In this document: positions 17,182-24,749 of the stretch, piece after piece
How positions within the stretch are numbered: position 1 is the first letter of the stretch
Layout of the letters: each line of letters begins with the position of its first letter
Source: an uncultured Oscillospiraceae bacterium
GTDB taxonomy: Bacteria; Bacillota; Clostridia; Oscillospirales; Ruminococcaceae
Reading direction: 5' to 3'
DNA length: 64,000 nucleotides
Assembly: GCA_934526065.1 (NCBI GenBank)
Contig: CAKSZX010000004.1
Location: 62,001 to 126,000 of the forward strand
Notes under the pieces: model-generated
Database searches by the model: none
What the model was told of the DNA's origin: nothing
Seen by the model: only the letters and a program-made list of their open reading frames with translations
Program-made: the position numbers and the translations under genes

Positions 17182-17210
17182 ATTGTATATCATTTTTAGG
17201 GATAATTCAA
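17182..17210 (-). promoter_or_regulatory. Promoter for the regulator-kinase operon
   Basis: On the minus strand: TTGAAT (17205-17210), a 17-bp spacer and TACAAT (17182-17187). The direct repeats lie 12 bp upstream of the -35. Confidence 0.6.
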
Positions 17211-17222
17211 TATTATTAAAGT

Positions 17223-17257
17223 ATTTCATTACATTTCAAGCCCATTTCATTACATTT
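17223..17257 (+). repeat. Twin direct repeat, probable LytTR regulator binding site
   Basis: The 14-bp word ATTTCATTACATTT occurs at 17223-17236 and again, identically, at 17244-17257, a period of 21 bp or two turns of DNA. The TTACATTT part loosely resembles AgrA boxes. The second copy ends 5 bp before the expected -35 of the divergent operon, the standard place for LytTR activation. Confidence 0.75.
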
Positions 17258-17285
17258 GGAGCAAAATTTCGGATTTTTATGGTAT

Positions 17286-17291
17286 TATAAT
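17286..17291 (+). promoter_or_regulatory. -10 element of the LytTR-dependent operon
   Basis: A perfect TATAAT 17 bp before the ATG of the first membrane protein. No recognisable -35 exists at the correct distance (17263-17268), as expected for a promoter that needs an activator bound at 17223-17257. Confidence 0.6.
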
Positions 17292-17308
17292 AAAAAAGGG
17301 GTTTGGCA

Positions 17309-17905
17309 ATGCTAAAATATATTTTAATAGGTTTTATGTATGGCTTTTGCTGTATATACAGTCACAATATCTTTCCGTATTATATAAGTGAATTTTTAAC
17401 ATCAATAGGTATGTGGACATTTGTTGCTGTGTTTCCGTGCAGAAAAATTAAAGATAATAAAAAATCTATTCTTTTTACCGTTTCTACCATGTGCGGAATA
17501 TTTGCCGGATATTACTTAGGATATGCGTTGCAGGCAAAAGTAAATGTATTTTCATTTTACGAAATATTTTGGATATTGGTAGCATTGGCATTTTCAACAG
17601 GGTTGGGAATTATAATTTATTTAGAAAACAGCAGAAATATAAAAATACAAAATATACTTTTACCTTGCATATTTTGGGCAGAGGCTTTTTGGAAAATGAA
17701 AGACAGGCATTTTTCTATATTTTGGAGTGAATTGTTAGATTGCCCATTGCTTATATTAGCGGGAATTATTGTGTTTATTTACTATAATAAAGGTAACTTA
17801 AAAGATATTAAGTTATATATTAAATCCGTATTGTTATTTATGGTACTTACAACTGGAATATCTACGGTATATCAAATACTGTATTTCTGTTTAAGCAAAA
17901 TATAA
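17309..17905 (+). CDS. Multi-pass membrane protein of unknown function
   Basis: A 198-residue protein with about six hydrophobic helices and short loops; cytoplasmic loops carry Lys/Arg patches such as PCRKIKDNKK (about residues 43-52). No catalytic motif is recognised; it lacks the Arg/Cys pattern of AgrB, so a peptide-processing role is not supported. It is the first gene of the operon behind the LytTR repeats. A TTG at 17303 is in frame, but the GGGG at 17298-17301 is better spaced for the ATG at 17309. Base use is more AT-rich than neighbouring core genes. Confidence 0.75.
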   Translation: MLKYILIGFMYGFCCIYSHNIFPYYISEFLTSIGMWTFVAVFPCRKIKDNKKSILFTVSTMCGIFAGYYLGYALQAKVNVFSFYEIFWILVALAFSTGLGIIIYLENSRNIKIQNILLPCIFWAEAFWKMKDRHFSIFWSELLDCPLLILAGIIVFIYYNKGNLKDIKLYIKSVLLFMVLTTGISTVYQILYFCLSKI

Positions 17906-17925
17906 TTTTAGGAGGAATTTGAAGT

Positions 17926-18378
17926 ATGCGTATAAACTCTTTAAAACCAAAGACACAGTTTATATTATTTTGTCTTTCAACCGTTATTTGCTTTGTTGTA
18001 TTGGGTATATTTATTGCACATGTAAACGAATTGTATCCTTACACTACGGAAAATATGAATTTCTATTTTTCTGTTCTATCCGCATATACATTGTGGCCGT
18101 TGGGAACATTTTGCGTTGCTTACTCAACAACATATTTAATAAAACCCAAAATAACACTGCGCTGTAAGAATATTATATTGTGGATTTGTATTATTTGCTT
18201 AGTATTATACTATCTTTGTATGATACTTTTCACTATAAGTAATTTTATGGACATAAACACTTTTGCAAATCGTTTAATAGGTAATTATTTTTTAAGAACA
18301 CATTTGATGTATAATGCCAAGGTTTATACAATGTTTTTGGGCTTTATAATCGGTTCGATTGTAAATACGGAAAATTGA
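17926..18378 (+). CDS. Four-helix membrane protein of unknown function
   Basis: A 150-residue protein with four hydrophobic segments (about residues 10-32, 44-70, 80-105 and 130-146). No family is recognised. It lies 20 nt after the previous gene with a strong GGAGG ribosome-binding site, and 27 nt before the first lipoprotein. The set of two small polytopic proteins followed by two lipoproteins suggests a membrane complex controlled by the adjacent two-component system; this is inference from the operon. Confidence 0.75.
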   Translation: MRINSLKPKTQFILFCLSTVICFVVLGIFIAHVNELYPYTTENMNFYFSVLSAYTLWPLGTFCVAYSTTYLIKPKITLRCKNIILWICIICLVLYYLCMILFTISNFMDINTFANRLIGNYFLRTHLMYNAKVYTMFLGFIIGSIVNTEN

Positions 18379-18405
18379 AAACAGCTTTATGAGGAAAGGT
18401 TCAAA

Positions 18406-19611
18406 ATGAAAAAAATAATATTTTTAATTGTATCTGTTATAATGCTATCATCTTGTAGCAGTGTATCAGAAAAAACTGCCGATAATTTAGATTTAAAAAT
18501 GATATATGATTACGAGCGACCTTGTGCAGAAACAGCTGACGGATATTACAGCACCGAGTGTATCAACGGTGTTGAGTATAATATAATTTACACGGACTAT
18601 GCAACAAACGAAACTATTGCTCTTTGTAACAGGGCAGAATGTACACACAACGATAATAGTTGTACATCATATATAGAAAATATCGGTTCACGCATTTTTA
18701 CCGATAACAACTATCTGTATGTAGTTAATGCCGGCGTTGCTGGCGATTTGCAGATAGAGCCATATATGATAGCTAAGATAACCCGTAAAGATTTGAACGG
18801 CAGTAATGATAAGATTATTTATGAATTTCCGGCGCAGACAAGTATAAAAGGAAGCATCGTCGAAGATAAAGGAAATAATTTGTATTTTTTAATGTACCGA
18901 GCAGAAGAAAAAGATAATGATATTGAATATAATGAATACCTTGTCAGATTAAGCCAAAATGGTGAATTAACTGAGATTACGCAGATTTCTTTTATAGGCA
19001 TGATATACGGCGCATCAGGTGATAATATATATCTTTTAGATATGTCGGAAGATGATGAATATAAACTTATAGAATATTCGATTTCCGACGGTAAAAGCAA
19101 CGAGGTTTTAAGTTGGAAACCGGGAGAATATAAAGGTCAAATTTACAACGGATATTTTTGCTATGTAGATACCCAAAATAATACGGTAAATAAGTACGAT
19201 TTAGCAAACAGAAAAAATGAAATTATTGTATCCGATTTTAATTATCGGAAAGATGATATTAACTTTTATAAAATCATAGACAACGAAATGCTGATGTCTG
19301 TCAGAGATATGTCAAACGGCTTGGATAATTCCGAATACAAAAGGATTTCGGTAAACATTGAAGATCATCAGGTAAAACAATCCTCTCTTTCATATGTTGA
19401 CGGTACAAAATCATATCCGGTTTCAATTTTAGGCTCTTACAATGATAAATACTATGTTATATACGGTTCTGAATACAGAACGATACAGTTGCCGGGCAAA
19501 AACGGCAGTTGGTACGAAACCGAGGGCGAATTTTCAAAATATGCCATGATAAGTAAATCCGATTACTGGGCAGGCATACCAAATTACGAGGAAACTAAAA
19601 TTTCATATTGA
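18406..19611 (+). CDS. Lipoprotein with C-x4-C-x-H-x4-C motif (paralogue 1)
   Basis: A 401-residue exported lipoprotein: basic start, hydrophobic helix and lipobox LSSC (lipidated Cys17). A short motif C74-x4-C79-x-H81-x4-C86 near the N-terminus could bind a metal or form disulfides. The rest is rich in short beta-strands with repeated YLVRL/IYLLD-like blades, suggesting a beta-propeller. The C-terminus has KSDYWAG, matching the next gene. The two proteins are paralogues with similar length, motif spacing and ends. Enzymatic function is not apparent; a sensing or scaffolding role is possible. Confidence 0.82.
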   Translation: MKKIIFLIVSVIMLSSCSSVSEKTADNLDLKMIYDYERPCAETADGYYSTECINGVEYNIIYTDYATNETIALCNRAECTHNDNSCTSYIENIGSRIFTDNNYLYVVNAGVAGDLQIEPYMIAKITRKDLNGSNDKIIYEFPAQTSIKGSIVEDKGNNLYFLMYRAEEKDNDIEYNEYLVRLSQNGELTEITQISFIGMIYGASGDNIYLLDMSEDDEYKLIEYSISDGKSNEVLSWKPGEYKGQIYNGYFCYVDTQNNTVNKYDLANRKNEIIVSDFNYRKDDINFYKIIDNEMLMSVRDMSNGLDNSEYKRISVNIEDHQVKQSSLSYVDGTKSYPVSILGSYNDKYYVIYGSEYRTIQLPGKNGSWYETEGEFSKYAMISKSDYWAGIPNYEETKISY

Positions 19612-19652
19612 GGTTACAGTGATTAGATAAAATATAAGGAGAGTATAAAACC

Positions 19653-20873
19653 ATGAAAAAACTATTACTATTGGCCTTAACTGTCATGTTTATTCTTTGC
19701 GGTTGCAATGGCGAAAACAAAAATAATGTACAGTCGGATAATCATAATTTGTTTTTTGCATATTCATATAATCATTCAAGAATGGCATATAAAAATTCCG
19801 ATTTATATTATGAGTGTAATACTGTCAGAAGTACCGACAACTGGCTTCAAGCATATTATGATATAACGGTAACAGACCTTACTACAAATCATAAATCGGT
19901 TCTTTGCAGCAGCCCTCAATGTACCCATACAGATGAAACTTGTACGGCGTATTACAGTTTGTATCCGGAGTTTATAATGTACAACCATAATTACCTAATC
20001 GTTGGTGTAAGAACACAGTCTGAAACGGGCGCTAATACGGGAGGAATGACATTTTACGTATCCGATTTGAATGGCGAAAACAGAAGACTTTTATACACAT
20101 CTGCTGACGGAGAAACGCCGTATGGCTCCTTTATACTCGGTGACGATTGTTTAATTTATGATTGCTTTACACTTGACGGTGACAATGAAACAAGGTATAT
20201 TAAAAAAATTGACTTAGCAACATCCGAAGTTAATACTATAACTAAAATCAGCAATAATCAAAACTTTATCGGTGGATTTGGCAATTATATTTACTTGCAC
20301 ACATATCCGGACGGTATATCGACGCTTACGGGCAAGCATAATGTTGATATAATAGATACAAACGGTAATGTTGTAAAGAAAAATGCCATTGAATGGAAAG
20401 AGAGCGAATCAACTGTTTCAATTTACGGAAAATATCTTGTTGAAACATTCAAAAATGAGCCGAAAATCAAACTTACCGATTTGGAAACCGACACAGTAGA
20501 AGAATATAACACAGAATATCCTGTTGAGGTTATTTCTTTTATAGACAACAATGTTATTTGTTATTCATCTGAGATTGATGAGACACAAAAATTTTTAACC
20601 CCGATGGAAATTTCAAGAAATGACGGCACGGCAAAAATTGTTGACTGGCGCCGTGAGGGCAACAGCGATTTTGCCGTTGATATAATAGCATACAACAATG
20701 ATAAATATTTGCTTGCGGCAAAGGAACGGACACGACAAGTTACTTATGACAGCGCCAGACCGAATATTTCTCAAATGCCGGAAACAGTAACCGAAACATA
20801 CACTATTTATGCGACAATCCTAAAATCGGATTATACAGCGGGCAACAGAAATATAACATATATAGAAGAATAA
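19653..20873 (+). CDS. Lipoprotein with C-x4-C-x-H-x4-C motif (paralogue 2)
   Basis: A 406-residue exported lipoprotein with lipobox LCGC (lipidated Cys18). The motif C85-x4-C90-x-H92-x4-C97 (CSSPQCTHTDETC) has the same spacing as in the upstream paralogue and is followed by the same T-x-Y. The body is beta-strand rich and propeller-like, with alternating aromatic and Gly/Asp turns. The end has KSDYTAG, as in paralogue 1. It is the last gene of the operon, just before a strong terminator. Divergence between the copies is high, so the conserved Cys/His residues are probably functional. Confidence 0.82.
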   Translation: MKKLLLLALTVMFILCGCNGENKNNVQSDNHNLFFAYSYNHSRMAYKNSDLYYECNTVRSTDNWLQAYYDITVTDLTTNHKSVLCSSPQCTHTDETCTAYYSLYPEFIMYNHNYLIVGVRTQSETGANTGGMTFYVSDLNGENRRLLYTSADGETPYGSFILGDDCLIYDCFTLDGDNETRYIKKIDLATSEVNTITKISNNQNFIGGFGNYIYLHTYPDGISTLTGKHNVDIIDTNGNVVKKNAIEWKESESTVSIYGKYLVETFKNEPKIKLTDLETDTVEEYNTEYPVEVISFIDNNVICYSSEIDETQKFLTPMEISRNDGTAKIVDWRREGNSDFAVDIIAYNNDKYLLAAKERTRQVTYDSARPNISQMPETVTETYTIYATILKSDYTAGNRNITYIEE

Positions 20874-20906
20874 AATAAGCCGGCGCTTTGCCGGCTTATT
20901 TTTTAG
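20873..20906 (+). terminator. Terminator of the lipoprotein operon
   Basis: A 12-bp stem AAATAAGCCGGC with a 5-nt loop and a T-run, overlapping the stop codon region. Confidence 0.9.
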
Positions 20907-20968
20907 TAAAAGCATTTTTCTAAAATAAAAATAATATATTTGTAACAAATACATATAAGGGGTACGCC

Positions 20969-21670
20969 ATGTTTACAGGTATATTAAGCGTTATTTTATC
21001 AAAAATGTTGTTTTTCGCTCTCCATTTGGAAAGCAAAACTCTGCCAAAGCCCTTGAGTGAAAAAGAGGAAAGGGCGGAATTTGAAAAATATAAAACCGGT
21101 GACCTATCCGCAAGGGATAAGCTGATACGGCATAATCTGCGCTTGGTGGCGCATATTGCCAAAAAGTATTACCAAAATTCACAGGATAATGAAGATTTAA
21201 TGAGCATAGGCACAATAGGCCTTATAAAAGCCGTGCAAAGTTTTACATACGATAAGAATACAAGATTTTCCACCTATGCTTCAAGATGTATAGAAAATGA
21301 AATTCTTATGTCTTTCCGAAAACAAAAGGGAAATGAAAATATAGTATATCTTGATGACAATTTGGAAATTAACAATGATTCAAGTAAAATATCTTTAAAA
21401 GAAAGCCTTCGTGATGATTTTGAAACCGAGGAATTTTGCGAAAATCGGGAAACAAGGCGTGAGATTTCCACCCTTGTGGCAGAAAAATTGCAGGGTAGGG
21501 AAAGGCAAATTATTATAATGCGCTACGGTATCGGCGGCACAGAGCCTATGACCCAGCAAAGAGTAAGCGAGATTTTAGGCATAAGCAGAAGTTATGTTTC
21601 CCGTTTGGAAACCAAGGCAATAAACACTTTAAGGCAGGAATTGACCGCTACGGCGAACAGCAGTGATTGA
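20969..21670 (+). CDS. sigK: Sporulation sigma factor SigK (pro-sigma-K)
   Basis: A 233-residue sigma-70 family factor matching SigK, the late mother-cell sigma factor. The N-terminal 20 residues or so are a hydrophobic pro-sequence of the kind removed by SpoIVFB, and the mature part begins around LPKPLSEKEER. Region 2 has HNLRLVAHIAKKYY and SIGTIGLIKAVQSF, and RCIENEILMSFRK; region 4 ends with ISRSYVSRLETKA. The gene is uninterrupted, with no skin-like element. An AATATAT/CATATAAG pair upstream might be a SigE-type promoter, but the spacing is imperfect. It implies a spore-forming lineage. Confidence 0.9.
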   Translation: MFTGILSVILSKMLFFALHLESKTLPKPLSEKEERAEFEKYKTGDLSARDKLIRHNLRLVAHIAKKYYQNSQDNEDLMSIGTIGLIKAVQSFTYDKNTRFSTYASRCIENEILMSFRKQKGNENIVYLDDNLEINNDSSKISLKESLRDDFETEEFCENRETRREISTLVAEKLQGRERQIIIMRYGIGGTEPMTQQRVSEILGISRSYVSRLETKAINTLRQELTATANSSD

Positions 21671-21682
21671 TATATAAAACAG

Positions 21683-21709
21683 ACCGCAGACTTTCAGTCT
21701 GCGGTTTTA
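21683..21709. terminator. Bidirectional terminator after sigK
   Basis: ACCGCAGACT and AGTCTGCGGT with a 3-nt loop and a T-run, between convergent sigK and the dehydrogenase gene. Confidence 0.88.
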
Positions 21710-21712
21710 AAT

Positions 21713-22699
21713 TTACTCACTTTTTTTATATCCTGTTTCAAAGTCAACCTGATTTATAAGCGGTTGATTATTTATATATTTTTCGGCATTTGTTAAGATG
21801 ATATTTTGAATGTTTTCCACAATTTCTTTTGCGTGGTAGCCGCCGGAAATGTGGGGCGTTATAACAGCGTTTCGCATCTTCCAAAGCGGGTGATCCCGGG
21901 GCAACGGCTCCGGGTCGGTAACATCAAGTATCGCTTCGCCGATTTCATTATTTTTAAGTGCATTGGTCAAAGCCTGTGTGTCTGTTGCCATGCCTCTGCC
22001 CACATTTGCAAGTATTGCGGTGTTTTTCATAAGTTTTAATTCTTTCTCACCTATTATATGGGTTGTCCGCCGTGAATTCGGCAAAGACAGTACAACTATG
22101 TCTGCGGTAGGTAAAAGTTCGTTTAATTTATCCATGGAATAAACCGCTTTTGTATATTGGGGTTTTTCTTTAACTGTGCGCCTTATTCCGTAAACATCAG
22201 CCCCCAGTAAGTACATCATTTGTCCAAACTGTCCGCCTATATCGCCTAAACCCACTATAAGTACATTACTGCCTTTTATTGTTCCCACAGCGCCTAAATC
22301 CTGCCATTTCCCGGCAAACTGATTGTCACGATAAAGGTGCAATTTTTTTGTCATCATAAATACGGCGGCCAAAAGATGTTCCGCTATTGCGTGGCCGTAT
22401 GCCCCTGTTGCATTGGTTAAAACAGTTGCCATGGGGTCGATAATACCCGACTTTGCGTAAAAATCCGCCCCGGAAGAATTTAACTGTAACCACTTTAAAT
22501 TTTTACATTTTTTTAAGGTTTCAGCCGATGGATTACCGATTATAATTTCCGCATTTTCAATTTCTTCATCAGTGAATTTTTCTATCTTACCGCCGGCCGG
22601 ATCGTGATAAATAATATTGTATTTTATACCTAAAATTGTATTTAATTTTTTTAAACTTTCGTCGTTCATCAAAGCTGAAACAAGACAATACTTTTTCAT
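21713..22699 (-). CDS. D-isomer-specific 2-hydroxyacid dehydrogenase
   Basis: NAD(P)-dependent dehydrogenase reducing 2-keto acids or oxidising D-2-hydroxyacids. It has 328 residues from the chosen start. The Rossmann motif is VLIVGLGDIGGQFG (about residues 141-154). The catalytic Arg is in LSLPNSRRTTHIIG, the Glu in DVTDPEPLP and the His in VITPHISGG. An upstream in-frame ATG at 22747 would add 16 residues but has no ribosome-binding site. Exact substrate (glyoxylate, phosphoglycerate or other) cannot be told. It stands alone, convergent with sigK. Confidence 0.85.
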   Translation of the reverse strand: MKKYCLVSALMNDESLKKLNTILGIKYNIIYHDPAGGKIEKFTDEEIENAEIIIGNPSAETLKKCKNLKWLQLNSSGADFYAKSGIIDPMATVLTNATGAYGHAIAEHLLAAVFMMTKKLHLYRDNQFAGKWQDLGAVGTIKGSNVLIVGLGDIGGQFGQMMYLLGADVYGIRRTVKEKPQYTKAVYSMDKLNELLPTADIVVLSLPNSRRTTHIIGEKELKLMKNTAILANVGRGMATDTQALTNALKNNEIGEAILDVTDPEPLPRDHPLWKMRNAVITPHISGGYHAKEIVENIQNIILTNAEKYINNQPLINQVDFETGYKKSE

Positions 22700-22747
22700 G
22701 GTTTTAAACCGTTCTTTCTGTTTTATTTTACCTAAAATATATGACAA

Positions 22748-23274
22748 ATTGCGAATAAATGCAAGCTAAAACCGAGCAGGATTTTAACGGATTTTTGTGC
22801 CATATGCACAACATATTTGCGTTACGGGAACAAAATAAAGTGCTGGCGGCACTTACTCACCAAAAATTTTAATTTAATATGCACAGCTAACAAAAATTTC
22901 ACCTTTAAATATTTAATAATTAGTATAACTTGCATAAAATACAAACTTTGTTAACATTTTATACACATATATTATTTGTGATATATTACATTTTTATATC
23001 CTGTAAAATGCTGTTTATCTGTCTTATTTAACAAAAAGCAGATAAAAACGGCAACGGCAAAAATGTGTTGACTTGCACAAACAAAAGTGTAATAATTGTT
23101 ACAAATCACAAACAGATACCGTTGAATGTCCGACTGCGGAAAAAGTTTTTGATTTAAGCAAATTACTGAATACACATTGTGCATCTTGCTGCGATTATTC
23201 CGTGAAAATAGTTGACGCATATGATAATGCAGTGTGAATATTCAAAATCTATGATTTATTGAGAGGAATTTATT
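22748..23274. other. 527-bp intergenic region with possible gene relic
   Basis: No convincing intact gene. A 37-codon frame (22759-22872) lacks a ribosome-binding site. A cysteine-rich frame at 23046-23237 reads like coding sequence but has no ATG start (listed separately). A small GTGC/GCAC hairpin lies at about 22838-22854. Confidence 0.5.
23046..23237 (+). pseudogene. Possible decayed cysteine-rich small gene
   Basis: An open frame of 63 codons ends in TGA at 23237. It contains KCNNCYK, VECPTAEKVFDLSKLL and THCASCCDY, a composition unlike random intergenic DNA. The only possible start is a TTG at 23073 without a Shine-Dalgarno sequence. It may be the 3' remnant of a small Cys-rich protein gene, or chance. 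Confidence 0.25.
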
Positions 23275-24462
23275 ATGACTTGGACACCACTTATGTGTAT
23301 CACCGTTATCGCAATCACCTTTGTTATCGGCGAATACCTCGGCAGAGCAACAAAAGGCTATGTTTCGTCAATGGTTTTTGCCTGTTTTATCGCCATGATT
23401 TTATTCTGGACCGGCAGCGTACCGTCAGATATCGCTGCATCTTCAACACTTCTGACAACATTGGGCGCTTGCGGCACAGCTTTCCTGCTTGTTAATATGG
23501 GCTCTTCTATTGATATTGAGTCTCTTATTTCAGAGTGGAAAACTGTTGTTATTTGTGTTGTAGGCCTTGTAGGTCTTGGTATTCTTGCGTTTACCGTCGG
23601 CACAATGGCATTCGGAAGGGATTATTCACTTACTGCCGCACCTGTTGTTGCAGGCGGTATTATAGCTTATCAGATTGTAGGCGGCGTTGCCGTAGAGGCC
23701 GGAAGACCGGAATTGCAGGGTTATGCAGCTTTGGTTATGGCTTTCCAGTCTATGATAGGTATGCCTGTTGCTTCTTTCTGCCTTAAAAACGAACTTAAAA
23801 AGCAGAAGCGGGATGGCAAGCTTACAGAGGAATATCAGGCATCTAAGAAGGGTTTGAAACTTCCTGAAACAAAGCTTTTCCCGACAGTTAAAGAGACAAA
23901 CAACACTTCTACAATGAAGTTCGCAAAATTGGGTATAGTTGCTGTTATTTCTTACATGCTTTCAACATACGTTGTACCGGCAATCAATGTAAATATTATG
24001 TATCTTTTGATGGGCGTTTTGTTCAGAAAGATTAACTTCCTTGATAAGAGCCCTCTTACATCTGCCGGCGGTTACGGTTACGTTATGCTTTGTATGTATG
24101 CTTTACTCTTCAACGGCTTTGCAAGTGTTTCACTTCAAGACTTTATCGGTATGCTTGTACCTATCTTCGGTATGCTTGTTATCGGCGCTATCGGTATTGC
24201 AATCGGTTCTTCTATCGCAGGCAAGATTGTCGGTTATAACATATTCGTATCTATCGCTTGCGGTGTTACGGCTTTGTTCGGTTACCCGGGTACCGAAATC
24301 CTTTCAAAAGAAGTTTGTGCATCTATGGATGACTTTACAGAACTTGAAAAAGTATATGCTTTGGACTATGTAATGCCAAAGATGATTGTAGGCGGCTTTA
24401 CAACGGTTACAATTGCATCTGTTGTTTTCGCAGGTATTATCGCACCGATGATTTTTGCATAA
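23275..24462 (+). CDS. Polytopic membrane transporter of uncertain family
   Basis: A 395-residue protein with ten or more hydrophobic helices in two halves split by a hydrophilic loop (about residues 175-220, Lys-rich). Gly-rich re-entrant-like stretches occur in both halves (VVAGGIIAYQIVGG near 122-135 and CGVTALFGYPGTE near 339-351), as in secondary transporters with inverted repeats such as GltS-type Na+/glutamate symporters. The exact family is not recognised. The next gene on the same strand is a C69 dipeptidase with its own promoter, so transport of an amino or organic acid is plausible but unproven. Confidence 0.65.
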   Translation: MTWTPLMCITVIAITFVIGEYLGRATKGYVSSMVFACFIAMILFWTGSVPSDIAASSTLLTTLGACGTAFLLVNMGSSIDIESLISEWKTVVICVVGLVGLGILAFTVGTMAFGRDYSLTAAPVVAGGIIAYQIVGGVAVEAGRPELQGYAALVMAFQSMIGMPVASFCLKNELKKQKRDGKLTEEYQASKKGLKLPETKLFPTVKETNNTSTMKFAKLGIVAVISYMLSTYVVPAINVNIMYLLMGVLFRKINFLDKSPLTSAGGYGYVMLCMYALLFNGFASVSLQDFIGMLVPIFGMLVIGAIGIAIGSSIAGKIVGYNIFVSIACGVTALFGYPGTEILSKEVCASMDDFTELEKVYALDYVMPKMIVGGFTTVTIASVVFAGIIAPMIFA

Positions 24463-24483
24463 AAACAAAAAATTACATATTTG

Positions 24484-24515
24484 ACAGGCTGTTTTTAAAA
24501 CGGCCTGTTTTTTAT
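24484..24515 (+). terminator. Terminator after the transporter
   Basis: ACAGGCTGTTTT pairs with AAAACGGCCTGT (one G-U pair), followed by a run of six T. Confidence 0.85.
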
Positions 24516-24640
24516 TTTAAACGATTTTCCCACAAGACAAATTATATATCGGGCAAAATACAAAATTATCTTTTAAAGTAAATAAAAAAGCAAATAATAT
24601 TTATTTAAAATATAAAGTGGCAAAATATAAAAGTATAAAC

Positions 24641-24669
24641 TTGATTTTATTAAGAATAAATGGTATGAT
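24641..24669 (+). promoter_or_regulatory. Sigma-A promoter for the C69 dipeptidase
   Basis: TTGATT (24641-24646), a 17-bp spacer and TATGAT (24664-24669), with a leader of about 75 nt. Confidence 0.55.
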
Positions 24670-24749
24670 AAGTTGATTGATTTACCGGCACAATCATTTG
24701 AAAATTTTATGTTGATACTGATTGTTGCCAACTTTTAGGAGAGATTATA

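Noticed and set aside
17309..18378. AgrB/AgrD autoinducing-peptide genes
   Set aside because: Neither membrane protein has the Arg/His/Cys protease pattern of AgrB, and no AgrD-like short frame with a central Cys or Ser is present.
20969..21670. sigK interrupted by a skin-like element
   Set aside because: The gene reads through as one frame from pro-sequence to region 4.
22759..22872. 37-codon open frame downstream of the dehydrogenase promoter region
   Set aside because: No ribosome-binding site, no recognisable composition and partial overlap with a small hairpin; likely chance.
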